Positions 1 through 9,228 of a stretch of DNA of 64,000 bases are shown here, piece after piece. A program made the translations under genes and the position numbers. The notes beneath the pieces are model-generated. The model had not been told where the DNA came from. It was given only the letters and a program-made list of their open reading frames with translations, and ran no database searches. The stretch is from Henriciella algicola. Its GTDB lineage: Bacteria; Pseudomonadota; Alphaproteobacteria; Caulobacterales; Hyphomonadaceae. Numbering within the stretch: position 1 is the stretch's first letter; every line of letters starts with the position of its first letter. Where the stretch lies: contig NZ_QWGA01000007.1 in assembly GCF_003576245.1 (NCBI RefSeq), forward strand, positions 434,001-498,000, read 5' to 3'.

Positions 1-19
1 ATTAAATCAGGAGTCTTTC

Positions 20-1822
20 ATGATGCGTACATTCTGGCCCGCCGTTTCGCTGCTTGCCCTTGCAGCCTGCTCTGACCCGGCCACCCCAGCCGACGAGACG
101 GATACGAACCAGGCTGACGCGAACGTCGAGGCGGACGCTGGCGACATGGATCAGACCGCGTCCTTCGAAGACTCCGAGCTGATCCTGCCGCTGCCAGAAA
201 GCACGTCCACTGAGATCACCGCTGAAGACATCGCCGCGCGCGTCGCGACACTCGCCGATGACGCCTATGAAGGCCGCGGCCCGGGTAGCGAAGCTGGGGA
301 GAACTCAGCGCTCTGGATCGCCCGCGAAATGGAACGCGTCGGCCTTGAGCCGGGCGGCGAAGATGGCGGCTGGTTCCAGACCGTCGGTATGGTCGAGCAG
401 ACGCTGGACGAGTCCGTTTCCGGCATGACGATCAACGGTCTGTCCGCTGGTGAGCCAATGGAGCTCACGTTGAAAGAAGACGCCGTCCTCTGGACCAAGC
501 GCCAGAATGAAACAGAGCTGTCCTTCAGCGATTCCGAACTCGTCTTCGTCGGCTATGGCGTCGTCGCCCCGGAATATGACTGGAACGACTATGAAGGCCT
601 CGACGTCGAGGGCAAAACCGTCGTGATGCTCGTCAACGATCCGGGCTTTGCGCGCGGCACCGACGATCTCTTCAATGGCCGCGCCATGACTTATTATGGC
701 CGCTGGACCTACAAGTTCGAGGAAGCCGCACGTCAGGGCGCGACAGGCGCGATTGTGATCCACGAAACAGAGCCTGCGTCATATCCATGGGAAGTCGTTG
801 GCAACTCCTGGTCTGGCGCACAGGCTGACCTCGTTCGCGGCGATGGCGGCGCGAGCCGCACGACCTTCGAATCCTGGATCACGCGCGATGTTGCTGTGTC
901 ACTATTCGAGGATGCCGGCCTCGACTTCGAAGAGCAAAAAGCTGCGGCCAAGGAGCCAGGCTTCGAGGCTGTCGACATGGCTGACCTCACCGTGTCCGGC
1001 AATATCGTCCAGACGGTGGACACGATGGACTCCCGCAACGTGGTTGGCGTCCTGCCTGGCACTGAGCGTCCAGACGAGTACGTCCTCTTCACCGCACACT
1101 GGGACCACCTCGGCAAGAAGAGCGGCGAGCGCACCGGCGCACCAACCGAAGACTTCTACCAGGATGACATCTTCAACGGCGCTGTCGACAATGCGACCGG
1201 CTCTGCCGCGCTTCTCGAGATTGCCGAAGCCATGGCGGCTAGCGAACATCCACGTTCCGGCCTTTTCGTCTCCGTCACGCTGGAAGAATCCGGTCTGCTC
1301 GGCTCGGCTTACTATGCTGATAACCCGACCGTGCCGCTGAACCAGATCGTCGCTGGTATCAATATGGACGGCATGCTGCCTGTTGGCCGCACCAAGGAAA
1401 TGGTCGTCGTCGGGTATGGCGCGTCGGAGCTTGAGGACATTCTCGAAGCGAAGCTTGAAGCACAGGACCGCGTCGTCGAACCAGACCCACGTCCGGAAGC
1501 CGGCTCCTTCTACCGCTCTGACCACATCTCCTTCGCCAAGAAGGGTGTGCCGATGCTCTACGCAGATGGCGGCATCGACAAGCGCGATGGCGGGATCGCC
1601 GCTGGCCGCGCTGCTGCCGACACCTACACCGCGCAGCGCTACCACAAGCCGATGGATGAGTATTCCGAAGACTGGAACCTCGAAGGCATGGTGGAAGACG
1701 TCACCGCTCTCTACGAGGTCGGGCTAGAGATCATCAATTCCGATGAATGGCCGACCTGGTATGAAGGCAATGAGTTCGAGGCGGCCCGTCAGGCCTCCCT
1801 CGCAGAAGCAGACGGCGAGTAA
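20..1822 (+). CDS. Lipoprotein M28 family metallopeptidase
   Basis: This is a 600-residue exported zinc peptidase of the M28 (aminopeptidase Y/S-like) family. The N-terminus is a lipoprotein signal with lipobox LALAAC and Cys17, followed by an acidic Ala/Asp-rich linker. A PA-like insert lies between about residues 130 and 330. The catalytic metal set is visible: H360 in HWDH, D390 in VDNATG, the pair E422/E423 in EES, D450 in NMDG and H502 in SDH. GGAG lies 6 nt before the first ATG. rlmJ follows after 3 nt and is probably co-transcribed. The likely role is trimming amino-terminal residues from peptides in the periplasm. The exact substrate cannot be read from the sequence. Confidence 0.92.
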   Translation: MMRTFWPAVSLLALAACSDPATPADETDTNQADANVEADAGDMDQTASFEDSELILPLPESTSTEITAEDIAARVATLADDAYEGRGPGSEAGENSALWIAREMERVGLEPGGEDGGWFQTVGMVEQTLDESVSGMTINGLSAGEPMELTLKEDAVLWTKRQNETELSFSDSELVFVGYGVVAPEYDWNDYEGLDVEGKTVVMLVNDPGFARGTDDLFNGRAMTYYGRWTYKFEEAARQGATGAIVIHETEPASYPWEVVGNSWSGAQADLVRGDGGASRTTFESWITRDVAVSLFEDAGLDFEEQKAAAKEPGFEAVDMADLTVSGNIVQTVDTMDSRNVVGVLPGTERPDEYVLFTAHWDHLGKKSGERTGAPTEDFYQDDIFNGAVDNATGSAALLEIAEAMAASEHPRSGLFVSVTLEESGLLGSAYYADNPTVPLNQIVAGINMDGMLPVGRTKEMVVVGYGASELEDILEAKLEAQDRVVEPDPRPEAGSFYRSDHISFAKKGVPMLYADGGIDKRDGGIAAGRAAADTYTAQRYHKPMDEYSEDWNLEGMVEDVTALYEVGLEIINSDEWPTWYEGNEFEAARQASLAEADGE

Positions 1823-1825
1823 GTC

Positions 1826-2605
1826 TTGCTTTCCTACCAGCATGGCTATCATGCCGGAAACAGGGCTGACGTGTTCAAGCACGCAGTCCTGTTTTCAATT
1901 CTGAACATCGCCCGGCAAGCGACCCATCCATGGCTCTACATGGAAACCCATTCGGCTGCCGGGACGTATGACCTCTCGGACAAACAGTCCCGCAAGACGG
2001 CAGAGGCCGATGAGGGCGTGCTGCGCCTCCTCGCAGACAAGACCCCACCATCGCTCATTAAGCCCTGGCTGGACCATGTACGCGCAGCGACGCCCGCAGC
2101 CTATCCCGGTTCCCCCGCGATTGCCCGCCACTGCCTTGGCGAGAATGACCGGATGGTCTTCTTTGAGCGCCACCCTGCTGAGTACGAGAAGCTCGTGACC
2201 AGCCTTGGCGACGACAAGCGCACCCGCGCCATCAAGGATGATGGCTATAACGGCGCCCTAAGGCTCCAGCCGCGCAGCCGCGAGCGTGCCTTTGTCTTCC
2301 TCGATCCGAGCTATGAGACAGAGCGGGACATGGAAGAACTCGCAGGCTGGCTGCCCCGCGCCATGAAACGCTGGCCCAAAGCGGTATTCCTCGTCTGGTT
2401 GCCGCTCTTCAAGGATGAGCGCGAGCTGGAGTTCGGCCAGTTTCTCTCCAGCCTCGATTTCGGCTTTGTGGCTGGCACGCGCTGGAATGAGGAGAGCGAC
2501 AAGGACTCCGCACTCGACGGATCTGCCATGATCGGGCTTCGGACCTCACCCGCAATGGGCCGGCCTGCTTTCGAGATTGCTGAACAGCTGGACGCCTACT
2601 GGTAG
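1826..2605 (+). CDS. rlmJ: 23S rRNA (adenine(2030)-N(6))-methyltransferase RlmJ
   Basis: This 259-residue protein matches the RlmJ family from end to end. It begins LSYQHGYHAGNRADVFKHAV, the typical RlmJ N-terminus, and carries the adenine-N6-methyltransferase catalytic motif as FLDPSYE (usually DPPYE) near residue 158. RlmJ methylates A2030 of 23S rRNA using S-adenosylmethionine, and the modification is dispensable in E. coli. The start is TTG, 3 nt after the stop of the M28 peptidase gene, which suggests translational coupling. The Ser in DPSY is a mild deviation from the family consensus. Confidence 0.93.
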   Translation: MLSYQHGYHAGNRADVFKHAVLFSILNIARQATHPWLYMETHSAAGTYDLSDKQSRKTAEADEGVLRLLADKTPPSLIKPWLDHVRAATPAAYPGSPAIARHCLGENDRMVFFERHPAEYEKLVTSLGDDKRTRAIKDDGYNGALRLQPRSRERAFVFLDPSYETERDMEELAGWLPRAMKRWPKAVFLVWLPLFKDERELEFGQFLSSLDFGFVAGTRWNEESDKDSALDGSAMIGLRTSPAMGRPAFEIAEQLDAYW

Positions 2606-2620
2606 GCTGCGTCAGGACGA

Positions 2621-4348
2621 TCAGGCGACGTCGCGCTCAATCGGACCGATCCACTCATCATCATCGCTCGGCGCCGCGCGCGAGGAATTCTTGCCGACCG
2701 CCGATGGCGGCAGCGTCAGGATGGCCGTCGTGCCCACACCAACGCGGGACTTGAGGACCACGTCGCCGGACATCAGACGCGCCAGATGGCGGCAGAGCGT
2801 CAGCCCAAGACCCGTACCACCATGGTCGCGGTCGAGATGGCTGTCGGCCTGATAGAAAGCGTCAAACACCTTTTCAAGCTTGCTTTCCGGAATACCCTGA
2901 CCGAAGTCACGCACCGCGATGAATGGCGCCCCATCTGGGTCCACGCCCGCCCGGATGACAATCTTCTTGCCCGGCTCGTTAAACCGGATCGCATTCGTCA
3001 CCAGATTGATCAGGATCCGCTTCGTTGCCGTCTCATCGGCATGCAGCATGCTCAACTTCGCCGAAACGCTCACATCGAATACGTCGGTCGATGCCTTGCC
3101 CTCAAAGCCCGCAGCCAGCGTGATCGCTTCAGACAGGAGCGCGCGCGTATCGAGCTCCACGGCATGCACCGGCATCCGCTCGAGGCCGACCTTGGAATAA
3201 TCGATGATATCATTGATGAGCTTCAGAAGGTGCGTGCCGCTGGCGTGAATATTATCGGCATATTCGCGTACATCGTCAGGCGACAGCGCGATCTTTGATT
3301 CGCCCGTCATGAGCTTCGAAAAGCCCAGAATGATGTTCATTGGCGTGCGCAGCTCGTGGCTCATCGTCGACAGGAAACGGCTCTTGGCTTCATCTGCCTC
3401 GACAGCTTCGCGTTGCGCTTCGATAAGCTCGCGCTCGCGGGTCTTCAGCGCGGTGATGTCAGTATGCACGACAACCGCCCCGCCCTTGGCGGTCTTGCGG
3501 GTTGAACGCATCAGCCACCGACCACTATCCAGAAGCACAGGCACACTGTCCTCGCCCTCTTTCGAATAGTCTGGCTTTTCGCTGGCAAACCAGTCGCGAT
3601 GCCGGGCATTCGCGATCGTGAGATCATTCTCGGAATCGTAGAATGCAAAGGCGTCGTTCGAGGACTCGATCGCATCAGCAAGCCGCTCACGCGCGCCGTT
3701 GCTCTCATGAACTGTCGCGACAAGGGACTTGAGCTGGCGGTAGCTATTGATGCTGCCTTGTACCAGAACGGCCATGAATATGGTGCCCAGGACCGCGATC
3801 GTGAGAGCATAATCGCCCCCGCGCACAAAGTTCATTACGGTCACAGGAAACAGGCAGGCAAAAACGAATCGGGACGTTATGCGAGGCGCAGGGCCGAGTA
3901 TGCTCGTCAGACCCGCGGCCATGCCTGCTTGCATCATCCAGACGAAGAGAAGGTGCGCATCACTTTCATTGCTTGCGAGCATGAGAGACGCTGCGCCCCA
4001 CACCGTACCAATCGCCAGGGATGCAAGTTCAGCCTTGCGCAGATAGCTGCCAGTAACCCGTTCCGGCTTGGGCCGTTTTCTGAAGCTCAACCAGGAAAAA
4101 ACCTGAATGATCCCCATAAACATGATTGGCAAATACCAGATCAGGATGCTGCGCAATGGGGCGTGCGCGGCAGCACCCACGGCAACCAACAGGCCATTCA
4201 CGATATTGATAAGACCCATGGCGAGCTGGTTCTTGATAACCATCACCTGCTGCTGCGCATAAATCTGCTGCTGCAAGCCTTCGGTGCCCTTTGGCAGGCG
4301 ACCAAAAAGCGCGACGACGGTCTCAGACGGGTCTTGGGATCTGTCCAT
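2621..4348 (-). CDS. Membrane-bound sensor histidine kinase
   Basis: This 575-residue protein starts with roughly six hydrophobic segments between residues 45 and 200. A PAS-like domain follows (about 220-300, including the N-terminal-cap-like FAFYDSENDLTIANA). The HisKA phosphoacceptor is H331 in SHELRTP. The C-terminal HATPase domain shows the N box (LVTNAIRFN), G1 (VRDFGQGIP), F box (KVFDAFYQ) and G2 (GGTGLGLTLC). There is no receiver domain and no response regulator gene next to it, so it is an orphan kinase whose partner is encoded elsewhere. It is convergent with rlmJ, 15 nt apart. The membrane domain resembles no sensor I can name, so the signal is unknown. Confidence 0.9.
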   Translation of the reverse strand: MDRSQDPSETVVALFGRLPKGTEGLQQQIYAQQQVMVIKNQLAMGLINIVNGLLVAVGAAAHAPLRSILIWYLPIMFMGIIQVFSWLSFRKRPKPERVTGSYLRKAELASLAIGTVWGAASLMLASNESDAHLLFVWMMQAGMAAGLTSILGPAPRITSRFVFACLFPVTVMNFVRGGDYALTIAVLGTIFMAVLVQGSINSYRQLKSLVATVHESNGARERLADAIESSNDAFAFYDSENDLTIANARHRDWFASEKPDYSKEGEDSVPVLLDSGRWLMRSTRKTAKGGAVVVHTDITALKTRERELIEAQREAVEADEAKSRFLSTMSHELRTPMNIILGFSKLMTGESKIALSPDDVREYADNIHASGTHLLKLINDIIDYSKVGLERMPVHAVELDTRALLSEAITLAAGFEGKASTDVFDVSVSAKLSMLHADETATKRILINLVTNAIRFNEPGKKIVIRAGVDPDGAPFIAVRDFGQGIPESKLEKVFDAFYQADSHLDRDHGGTGLGLTLCRHLARLMSGDVVLKSRVGVGTTAILTLPPSAVGKNSSRAAPSDDDEWIGPIERDVA

Positions 4349-4512
4349 TACACAGGAAGCCGTAGCGGTATTTAGTTAATCGCTCCCAAAACTGTGGCAA
4401 AAATTCCGCTAAGACCTGCATCCTGAAATGAATTATGTAGTTCTACCCTTGCGCGCCTCCAAGACTTGCTTTCCGCTAAGGGTATAGCTTCTGTAAGAGT
4501 GGGCCAGTAAGC

Positions 4513-5775
4513 GTGAGTAGTTTGAAGAGCGTCGGCATTATCGGAGGCGGTCCGGCAGGCTTGAGCATCGCGCGAATGCTTTCGGAGACAGGTGCATTCG
4601 ATCCCGTTGTTTTCGAAGCGCTGAGTGAGCCGGGCGGCAAGTCCTTTACCTATTACCACGGCCAGAACGTCGTCGAGATGGGAACCTGCTACGCCACCTT
4701 CTCTCATCGAATCACAAATCGTTGGATGAAAGAACTTCGCATGCCGATGTCTCCACTCGGAGACCAGCGCTTCGAAGGCGATGATTTCATGAAGTTCGTT
4801 AAGTCAGGAGATGGCCCCGCCCTTCCCCTTCAGGTCATGCGGTACTGGCGCGACAAGCAGAAACTCGAAAACTCCCTGAATGCAGATAAGCCGTCGCAAG
4901 CTGCCCTCGATGAAGCTGCGATGCCCATCCAGGACTGGCTGCGGGCACGAAAGCTCGGGAAAATTGAGAACTTCATGCTGCGCTCCACAACGAACATCGC
5001 CTATGGCTTCATTGACGAGGTTCCAACTGTCCAGGCCCTGCGCTGGAACGACATGAACCTGATTTTCACGGGGCTTCTCAAACAACTGAAAATGCCTGTT
5101 GAGGGTTGGGGGGAGTTCTGGCGGCGGATCGCGCACGACCTTGATGTTCGGCTCAATTCCAGGATCACGGCGATTGACCGCTCAGGTGCCCGCCCCACTC
5201 TCACGACCGAGGATGGCACTACGCACAGTTTCGATTTGATCGTCTGCGCTATTCCGCTTGATGAGTTCACGCGCATGACGAACGCGACTGAACTGGAAAC
5301 CAGCATCTCACAATCGGTCGACTGGAACGGGTACACAACAACGCTGCTGGCGGCAGAGGGCTGGTTCACCGACGTTCACGTCGAGGCATTCAAGGATTCA
5401 GTCGTGCCGGGCGCAGCGCGCGGCCAGCTCCTTTCAGCAAGACACGACGGGTTTGAGGCAGAACTCGGCGGACACCTCTACCTCGCAGGACAATTGTCAG
5501 GCGACTATACCTCTTCCGAACTTCAGGAACTGCTCCGCGCCGGAGTCGAGAAACGCGGTGCCAACGTAACCAACGTCATCCTGCAGAAGATGTGGAAGTA
5601 TTTCGCCCAGTACCGTCCCGAGGCGATCTCTGGCGGCCTATTAACCGACATGCGCTCCATCCAGGGGCAGAATTCGACATGGTACACAGGCGCAATCTTC
5701 TCGCACGAAGCTGTCTCGCACATCGTCAATTTCAACGCAGATCTGGTTCGGAACATGCATAGCCGCCTGCAATAG
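4513..5775 (+). CDS. FAD/NAD(P)-binding amine oxidase-like oxidoreductase
   Basis: This 420-residue protein begins with a GTG codon and shows a Rossmann dinucleotide-binding motif almost at once (GIIGGGPAGLSIARML, residues 8-23), followed by the usual acidic end of strand 2 (VVFEALSEPGG). The body resembles the NAD(P)-binding/amine-oxidase superfamily used by phytoene-desaturase-like and polyamine-oxidase-like enzymes. The substrate is not recognisable. A hotdog thioesterase gene follows after 17 nt on the same strand, suggesting a two-gene unit in lipid or acyl metabolism. No strong Shine-Dalgarno sequence precedes the GTG, so the start is tentative. Confidence 0.75.
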   Translation: MSSLKSVGIIGGGPAGLSIARMLSETGAFDPVVFEALSEPGGKSFTYYHGQNVVEMGTCYATFSHRITNRWMKELRMPMSPLGDQRFEGDDFMKFVKSGDGPALPLQVMRYWRDKQKLENSLNADKPSQAALDEAAMPIQDWLRARKLGKIENFMLRSTTNIAYGFIDEVPTVQALRWNDMNLIFTGLLKQLKMPVEGWGEFWRRIAHDLDVRLNSRITAIDRSGARPTLTTEDGTTHSFDLIVCAIPLDEFTRMTNATELETSISQSVDWNGYTTTLLAAEGWFTDVHVEAFKDSVVPGAARGQLLSARHDGFEAELGGHLYLAGQLSGDYTSSELQELLRAGVEKRGANVTNVILQKMWKYFAQYRPEAISGGLLTDMRSIQGQNSTWYTGAIFSHEAVSHIVNFNADLVRNMHSRLQ

Positions 5776-5792
5776 TTTCTACAGGTTGCGCG

Positions 5793-6347
5793 ATGAACCT
5801 CTTCTTTCGATTGCTGCTCGTTTTCCTGCGCGCCAGTCTGGCCCGCCCACGCGTCAGCCTGTTCGACGTGACGCGGTTGCGATCACGCGTGATGCTGACC
5901 GATCAGGACATGTTCGCGCACATGACGAACAGCCGGTACTTCTCTTTCAGTGATCTTGCCGTCATCAATTACATTGTCAGGACGGGCACCTGGCCCAAAC
6001 TGAGAAAACGCGGATGGTTTCCTGTCGTCTGCGCTGAATCCGTTACGTTTTCCAGAATGCTGAGCTGGCGCGACCGTTTCGAGATAGAAACCCGCCTCGT
6101 CGGCTGGACGGACACCTATATGTGTCTTCAGCACGACTTCACCCGCAATGGAAAGACTGGCGCGACAGTGCGCATCATCGCACGTTTTGCAAGCCGCAAG
6201 CGCGACCGGGTTACCATGGATGACGTTGTCGCCTATCTCGGCGTTGAGCGTCAGTCTCCGCCGCTACCTCCGGAATATGAAGCCATGGTAGACGACGTGG
6301 AAGCAGCTCGTCTCGCACGCGCGAACGAAAGTCGCGTGCCAGCATAA
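5793..6347 (+). CDS. Hotdog-fold acyl-CoA thioesterase-like protein (THEM6/4HBT type)
   Basis: This 184-residue protein has a hydrophobic N-terminus (MNLFFRLLLVFLRASLARP) that probably anchors it in the membrane. A 4-hydroxybenzoyl-CoA-thioesterase-type hotdog domain follows. The segment DQDMFAHMTNSRYFSFSDLA carries the Asp and Asn positions typical of the 4HBT/THEM6 family, and the central strand ETRLVGWTDTYMCLQHDF fits the long beta sheet. It sits 17 nt after the FAD oxidoreductase gene and is probably co-expressed with it. The expected reaction is hydrolysis of a fatty acyl or aryl thioester, but several THEM6-like proteins have no known substrate. Confidence 0.78.
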   Translation: MNLFFRLLLVFLRASLARPRVSLFDVTRLRSRVMLTDQDMFAHMTNSRYFSFSDLAVINYIVRTGTWPKLRKRGWFPVVCAESVTFSRMLSWRDRFEIETRLVGWTDTYMCLQHDFTRNGKTGATVRIIARFASRKRDRVTMDDVVAYLGVERQSPPLPPEYEAMVDDVEAARLARANESRVPA

Positions 6348-6429
6348 GTTCGATTGCCTCGACCGGCTGGATCGATTGGCTGAGCGCAATACCATAGAGC
6401 ATCCAGATCACCTCAACCGGAGACCTGTC

Positions 6430-6513
6430 ATGCATTTTCTAGCTCTTGCCGCGCTTGGACTCGGCGTTGCCTGCCTGATCGCCGCCTACCGCGCCTGGCG
6501 CCGCCAGAAGTGA
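6430..6513 (+). CDS. Possible 27-residue single-span membrane microprotein
   Basis: An ATG-to-TGA frame encodes MHFLALAALGLGVACLIAAY followed by RAWRRQK. This is one hydrophobic helix with a basic C-terminal tail, the positive-inside pattern of small inner-membrane proteins. It lies between the thioesterase gene and tRNA-Val. The sequence ccggagacctgtc just upstream offers a weak GGAG ribosome site 8 nt before the ATG. I do not recognise a family, and a frame this short can arise by chance. Confidence 0.4.
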   Translation: MHFLALAALGLGVACLIAAYRAWRRQK

Positions 6514-6523
6514 TTTGGGAAAA

Positions 6524-6599
6524 TGGTGGGCGGTAACGGGCTCGAACCGCTGACCCTCTCGGTGTAAACGAGATGCTCTACCAACTGAGCTAACCGCCC
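6524..6599 (-). tRNA. tRNA-Val (anticodon UAC)
   Basis: Read on the minus strand, the 76-nt cloverleaf begins GGGCGGTTAGCTCAG and ends ACCGCCCACCA, giving a perfect 7-bp acceptor stem, discriminator A and an encoded CCA. The anticodon loop is TTTACAC with anticodon TAC, closed by a CTCG/CGAG stem. The T arm contains GGTTCGAGCC. The gene lies immediately downstream of lon's terminator on the same strand. Confidence 0.97.
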
Positions 6600-6637
6600 T
6601 TCGCGCGACTTTTGCTTCACCCTTGCCAGAAATGCAA

Positions 6638-6670
6638 GACGGCCCCTGTAGCATCTCTGCAGGGGCCGTC
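6638..6670 (-). terminator. Intrinsic terminator-like hairpin after lon
   Basis: A near-perfect inverted repeat, GACGGCCCCTG on one arm and CAGGGGCCGTC on the other with an 11-nt loop, begins about 30 nt past the lon stop codon. The following minus-strand sequence (TTGCATTTC) is only moderately T-rich, so termination may be incomplete and may read into tRNA-Val. Confidence 0.75.
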
Positions 6671-6699
6671 TCTTCATGTGTTATTTTGTGCGTTGGAGC

Positions 6700-9108
6700 C
6701 TAGTGGCGGACAGTTGCCTCGCCGTCGCTGTCGCCAGACTTGCCCGAAAGCGAGGCCTGCAGCGCAGCTTCATCAGCATCCGACCACTCAATCTCTGACA
6801 GTGGCTGGACGAGGGCATGTGAGAACACCTCATTGATGTCCGTCACTGGAATGATCTCCAGCCCTTCCTTCACCACGTCCGGGATCTCATCGAGGTCCTT
6901 CTCATTCTCCTGTGGAATCAGCACCGTCTTGATGCCGCCGCGCAGGGCCGCGAGAAGCTTCTCCTTGAGACCGCCAATCGGCAGGACGCGTCCACGCAGG
7001 GACACTTCGCCCGTCATCGCCACATCGCGGCGAACAGGGTTGCCAGTCAGTAGCGAGACGATAGCTGTCGTCATGGCAATACCAGCTGACGGACCGTCCT
7101 TAGGTGTCGCGCCATCCGGCACGTGCACGTGGATGTCGGTCGTGTTGAACTGGCTCGGCTTGATGCCAACCATGACCGCACGCGAGCGCACCAGCGAGCT
7201 TGCCGCCTGGATGGACTCTTTCATTACATCGCGGAGGTTACCCGTGACTTTCATGCTGCCCCGGCCAGGCATCTTGACCGCTTCGATGGTCAGGAGATCA
7301 CCGCCAGCTTCGGTCCAGGCAAGGCCCGTCACCGCACCGATCTGATCCTCATCGTCTGCGAGGCCGTAGCGGTGCTTGCGCACGCCGGAGTACTCGCTGA
7401 GGTTTTCAGACGTGATGGTGATCACTGTCTTGTCGCTCTGCGCGATCTGCCTCACCGCCTTGCGGGCAAGCTTGGCAAGCTCACGCTCAAGGCTACGGAC
7501 ACCGGCCTCACGCGTGTAATAGCGGATGAGGTCGCGGATCGCGCTGTCGTCCACCTGCCACTCGCTGTCTGCGAGGCCGTGATCCTTGCGGATTTTCGGG
7601 AAGAGGTGGCGCTTTGCGATCTCCAGCTTCTCGTCCTCGGTGTAACCGGCGATGCGGATCACTTCCATACGATCGAGAAGCGGCTGCGGCATGTTGAGCG
7701 AGTTCGCCGTCGTCACGAACATCACGTCCGAAAGGTCGTAATCGACTTCCAGATAGTGGTCGTTGAACGTCGAGTTCTGCGCCGGGTCGAGCACTTCGAG
7801 AAGCGCCGATGCCGGGTCGCCGCGATGGTCCATACCCATCTTGTCGATCTCATCGAGAAGGAAGAGCGGGTTGCCCGTCTTCGCCTTCTTCATCGACTGG
7901 ATGATCCGGCCCGGCATGGAGCCGATATAGGTCCGGCGGTGACCACGGATCTCGCTTTCGTCCCGCACGCCGCCAAGCGACACGCGAACGAATTCACGGC
8001 CCGTCGCCTCGGCAATCGACTTGCCAAGCGAGGTCTTACCGACACCTGGAGGGCCGACGAGGCAGAGAATCGGGCCTTTGAGCTTCTTCGTGCGCTTCTG
8101 CACGGCAAGATACTCGATGATCCGTTCCTTGACCTTATCGAGACCATAATGGTCTTCGTCGAGCTGGCCCTCGGCCTTGTCGAGATCGGTCGAGATATCC
8201 GTGCGCTTGCCCCAAGGCAGCGACACCATCCAGTCCAGATAGTTCCGCACCACGGTGGATTCAGCCGACATCGGGCTCATCTGGCGAAGCTTCTTCAGCT
8301 CCTGATCAGCCTTCGTGCGGGCTTCCTCACTAAGCGGGGCCTCGCGCAGCTTGTCTTCCAGCTCGGCGATCTCATCGCGCTCGCCTTCAGGAGAATCGCC
8401 GAGCTCACGCTGAATGGCCTTCATCTGCTCATTCAGGTAATACTCGCGCTGGGTCTTCTCCATCTGACGCTTTACGCGGTTTTTAATCTTCCGCTCCATC
8501 TGCATCATGCCCATCTCGCCCTCCATGAGAGCGAAGACCTTTTCGAGGCGCTCACGCGCATTCGAAAGCTCGAGCAGTTCCTGCTTGTCGGAGAGTTTGA
8601 CCTGGAGCTGTGAAGCGACCGCGTCAGCCAGCTTGCCGGCTTCGGTGATCTGCGAAACCGTCGCCACGGACTCTGGCGGGATCTTGCGGTTTAGCTTTGC
8701 ATAGTTCTCGAACTGGTCGATGACAGCGCGGGCCAGCGCCTGCACTTCACCCGTATCGCCCTCTTCCGGCTCAACGAGTTCGACATCGGCGTCGAAATAG
8801 GTGTCACGGTCATTGAACGACACGATACGTGCGCGCGACGAGCCTTCGACGAGCACTTTCACCGTGCCGTCTGGCAGCTTCAAGAGCTGCAGGATCGTTG
8901 CGACCGTACCGAGCGAATGTACGTCATCGCCGGTCGGCTCATCGGTGGATGGGTCTTTCTGCGCAACGAGCATGATCTCGTTCTCGCCTTCATCGACCAT
9001 TTCCAGCGCGGCAACCGACTTGTCCCTGCCGACGAAAAGCGGGGCGACCATGTCTGGAAAGACCACGATATCCCGGAGCGGCAATACTGGGAGGGTTTTT
9101 TTGGGCAT
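6700..9108 (-). CDS. lon: ATP-dependent protease Lon
   Basis: This 802-residue protein has the full LonA architecture. The N-terminal substrate-binding LON domain begins LPVLPLRDIVVFPDM and spans about residues 5-200. The AAA+ domain has Walker A GPPGVGKT at 352-359 and Walker B FLLDEIDK near 416-423. The C-terminal protease domain has the Ser674-Lys717 dyad (PKDGPSAG and GGLKEK). Lon degrades misfolded proteins and short-lived regulators; in Caulobacter these include CcrM, SciP and DnaA. The ATG is preceded by AGGAGG at ideal spacing. The gene follows clpP and clpX on the same strand but is separated from clpX by a strong terminator, so it probably has its own promoter. Confidence 0.98.
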   Translation of the reverse strand: MPKKTLPVLPLRDIVVFPDMVAPLFVGRDKSVAALEMVDEGENEIMLVAQKDPSTDEPTGDDVHSLGTVATILQLLKLPDGTVKVLVEGSSRARIVSFNDRDTYFDADVELVEPEEGDTGEVQALARAVIDQFENYAKLNRKIPPESVATVSQITEAGKLADAVASQLQVKLSDKQELLELSNARERLEKVFALMEGEMGMMQMERKIKNRVKRQMEKTQREYYLNEQMKAIQRELGDSPEGERDEIAELEDKLREAPLSEEARTKADQELKKLRQMSPMSAESTVVRNYLDWMVSLPWGKRTDISTDLDKAEGQLDEDHYGLDKVKERIIEYLAVQKRTKKLKGPILCLVGPPGVGKTSLGKSIAEATGREFVRVSLGGVRDESEIRGHRRTYIGSMPGRIIQSMKKAKTGNPLFLLDEIDKMGMDHRGDPASALLEVLDPAQNSTFNDHYLEVDYDLSDVMFVTTANSLNMPQPLLDRMEVIRIAGYTEDEKLEIAKRHLFPKIRKDHGLADSEWQVDDSAIRDLIRYYTREAGVRSLERELAKLARKAVRQIAQSDKTVITITSENLSEYSGVRKHRYGLADDEDQIGAVTGLAWTEAGGDLLTIEAVKMPGRGSMKVTGNLRDVMKESIQAASSLVRSRAVMVGIKPSQFNTTDIHVHVPDGATPKDGPSAGIAMTTAIVSLLTGNPVRRDVAMTGEVSLRGRVLPIGGLKEKLLAALRGGIKTVLIPQENEKDLDEIPDVVKEGLEIIPVTDINEVFSHALVQPLSEIEWSDADEAALQASLSGKSGDSDGEATVRH

Positions 9109-9130
9109 TCATGCCTCCTCTAAAGAAAAT

Positions 9131-9152
9131 GGATCCTGCTCAGCAGCGATCC
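9131..9152 (-). promoter_or_regulatory. Inverted repeat in the lon leader
   Basis: The minus-strand leader holds GGATCGCTGCTGAGCAGGATCC, in which GGATC/GATCC and CTGCT/AGCAG pair around a tiny centre. It ends 22 nt before the lon start codon. It could be a protein-binding site or an RNA hairpin just upstream of the ribosome site. No family match is known to me. Confidence 0.4.
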
Positions 9153-9200
9153 GGGCCGGGCGTCACCTTACGTTCTGACGATTCCGGCCTTCTGAGAATG

Positions 9201-9228
9201 ATGTGGCAACAAAAACGGCCCGTTCAAG
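9201..9228 (-). promoter_or_regulatory. Candidate heat-shock promoter for lon
   Basis: On the minus strand CTTGAA (9228-9223) is followed after 16 nt by CCACAT (9206-9201). This resembles a sigma-32 promoter, whose -35 element is CTTGAA. The -35 hexamer lies inside the 3' arm of the clpX terminator. Lon is heat-inducible in many bacteria, which supports the idea, but the -10 match is poor. Confidence 0.35.

Noticed and set aside
4404-4480. The 10-bp sequence TTCCGCTAAG occurs twice (4404 and 4471) in the gap before the FAD oxidoreductase
   Set aside because: The repeats are short, 67 bp apart, and not phased with the helix or paired with symmetry; I cannot separate them from chance.
7123-8613. 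A 496-codon frame on the plus strand inside lon
   Set aside because: It is antisense to the lon AAA+ and N-terminal domains; composition is His/Arg/Leu-rich and no motif is present.
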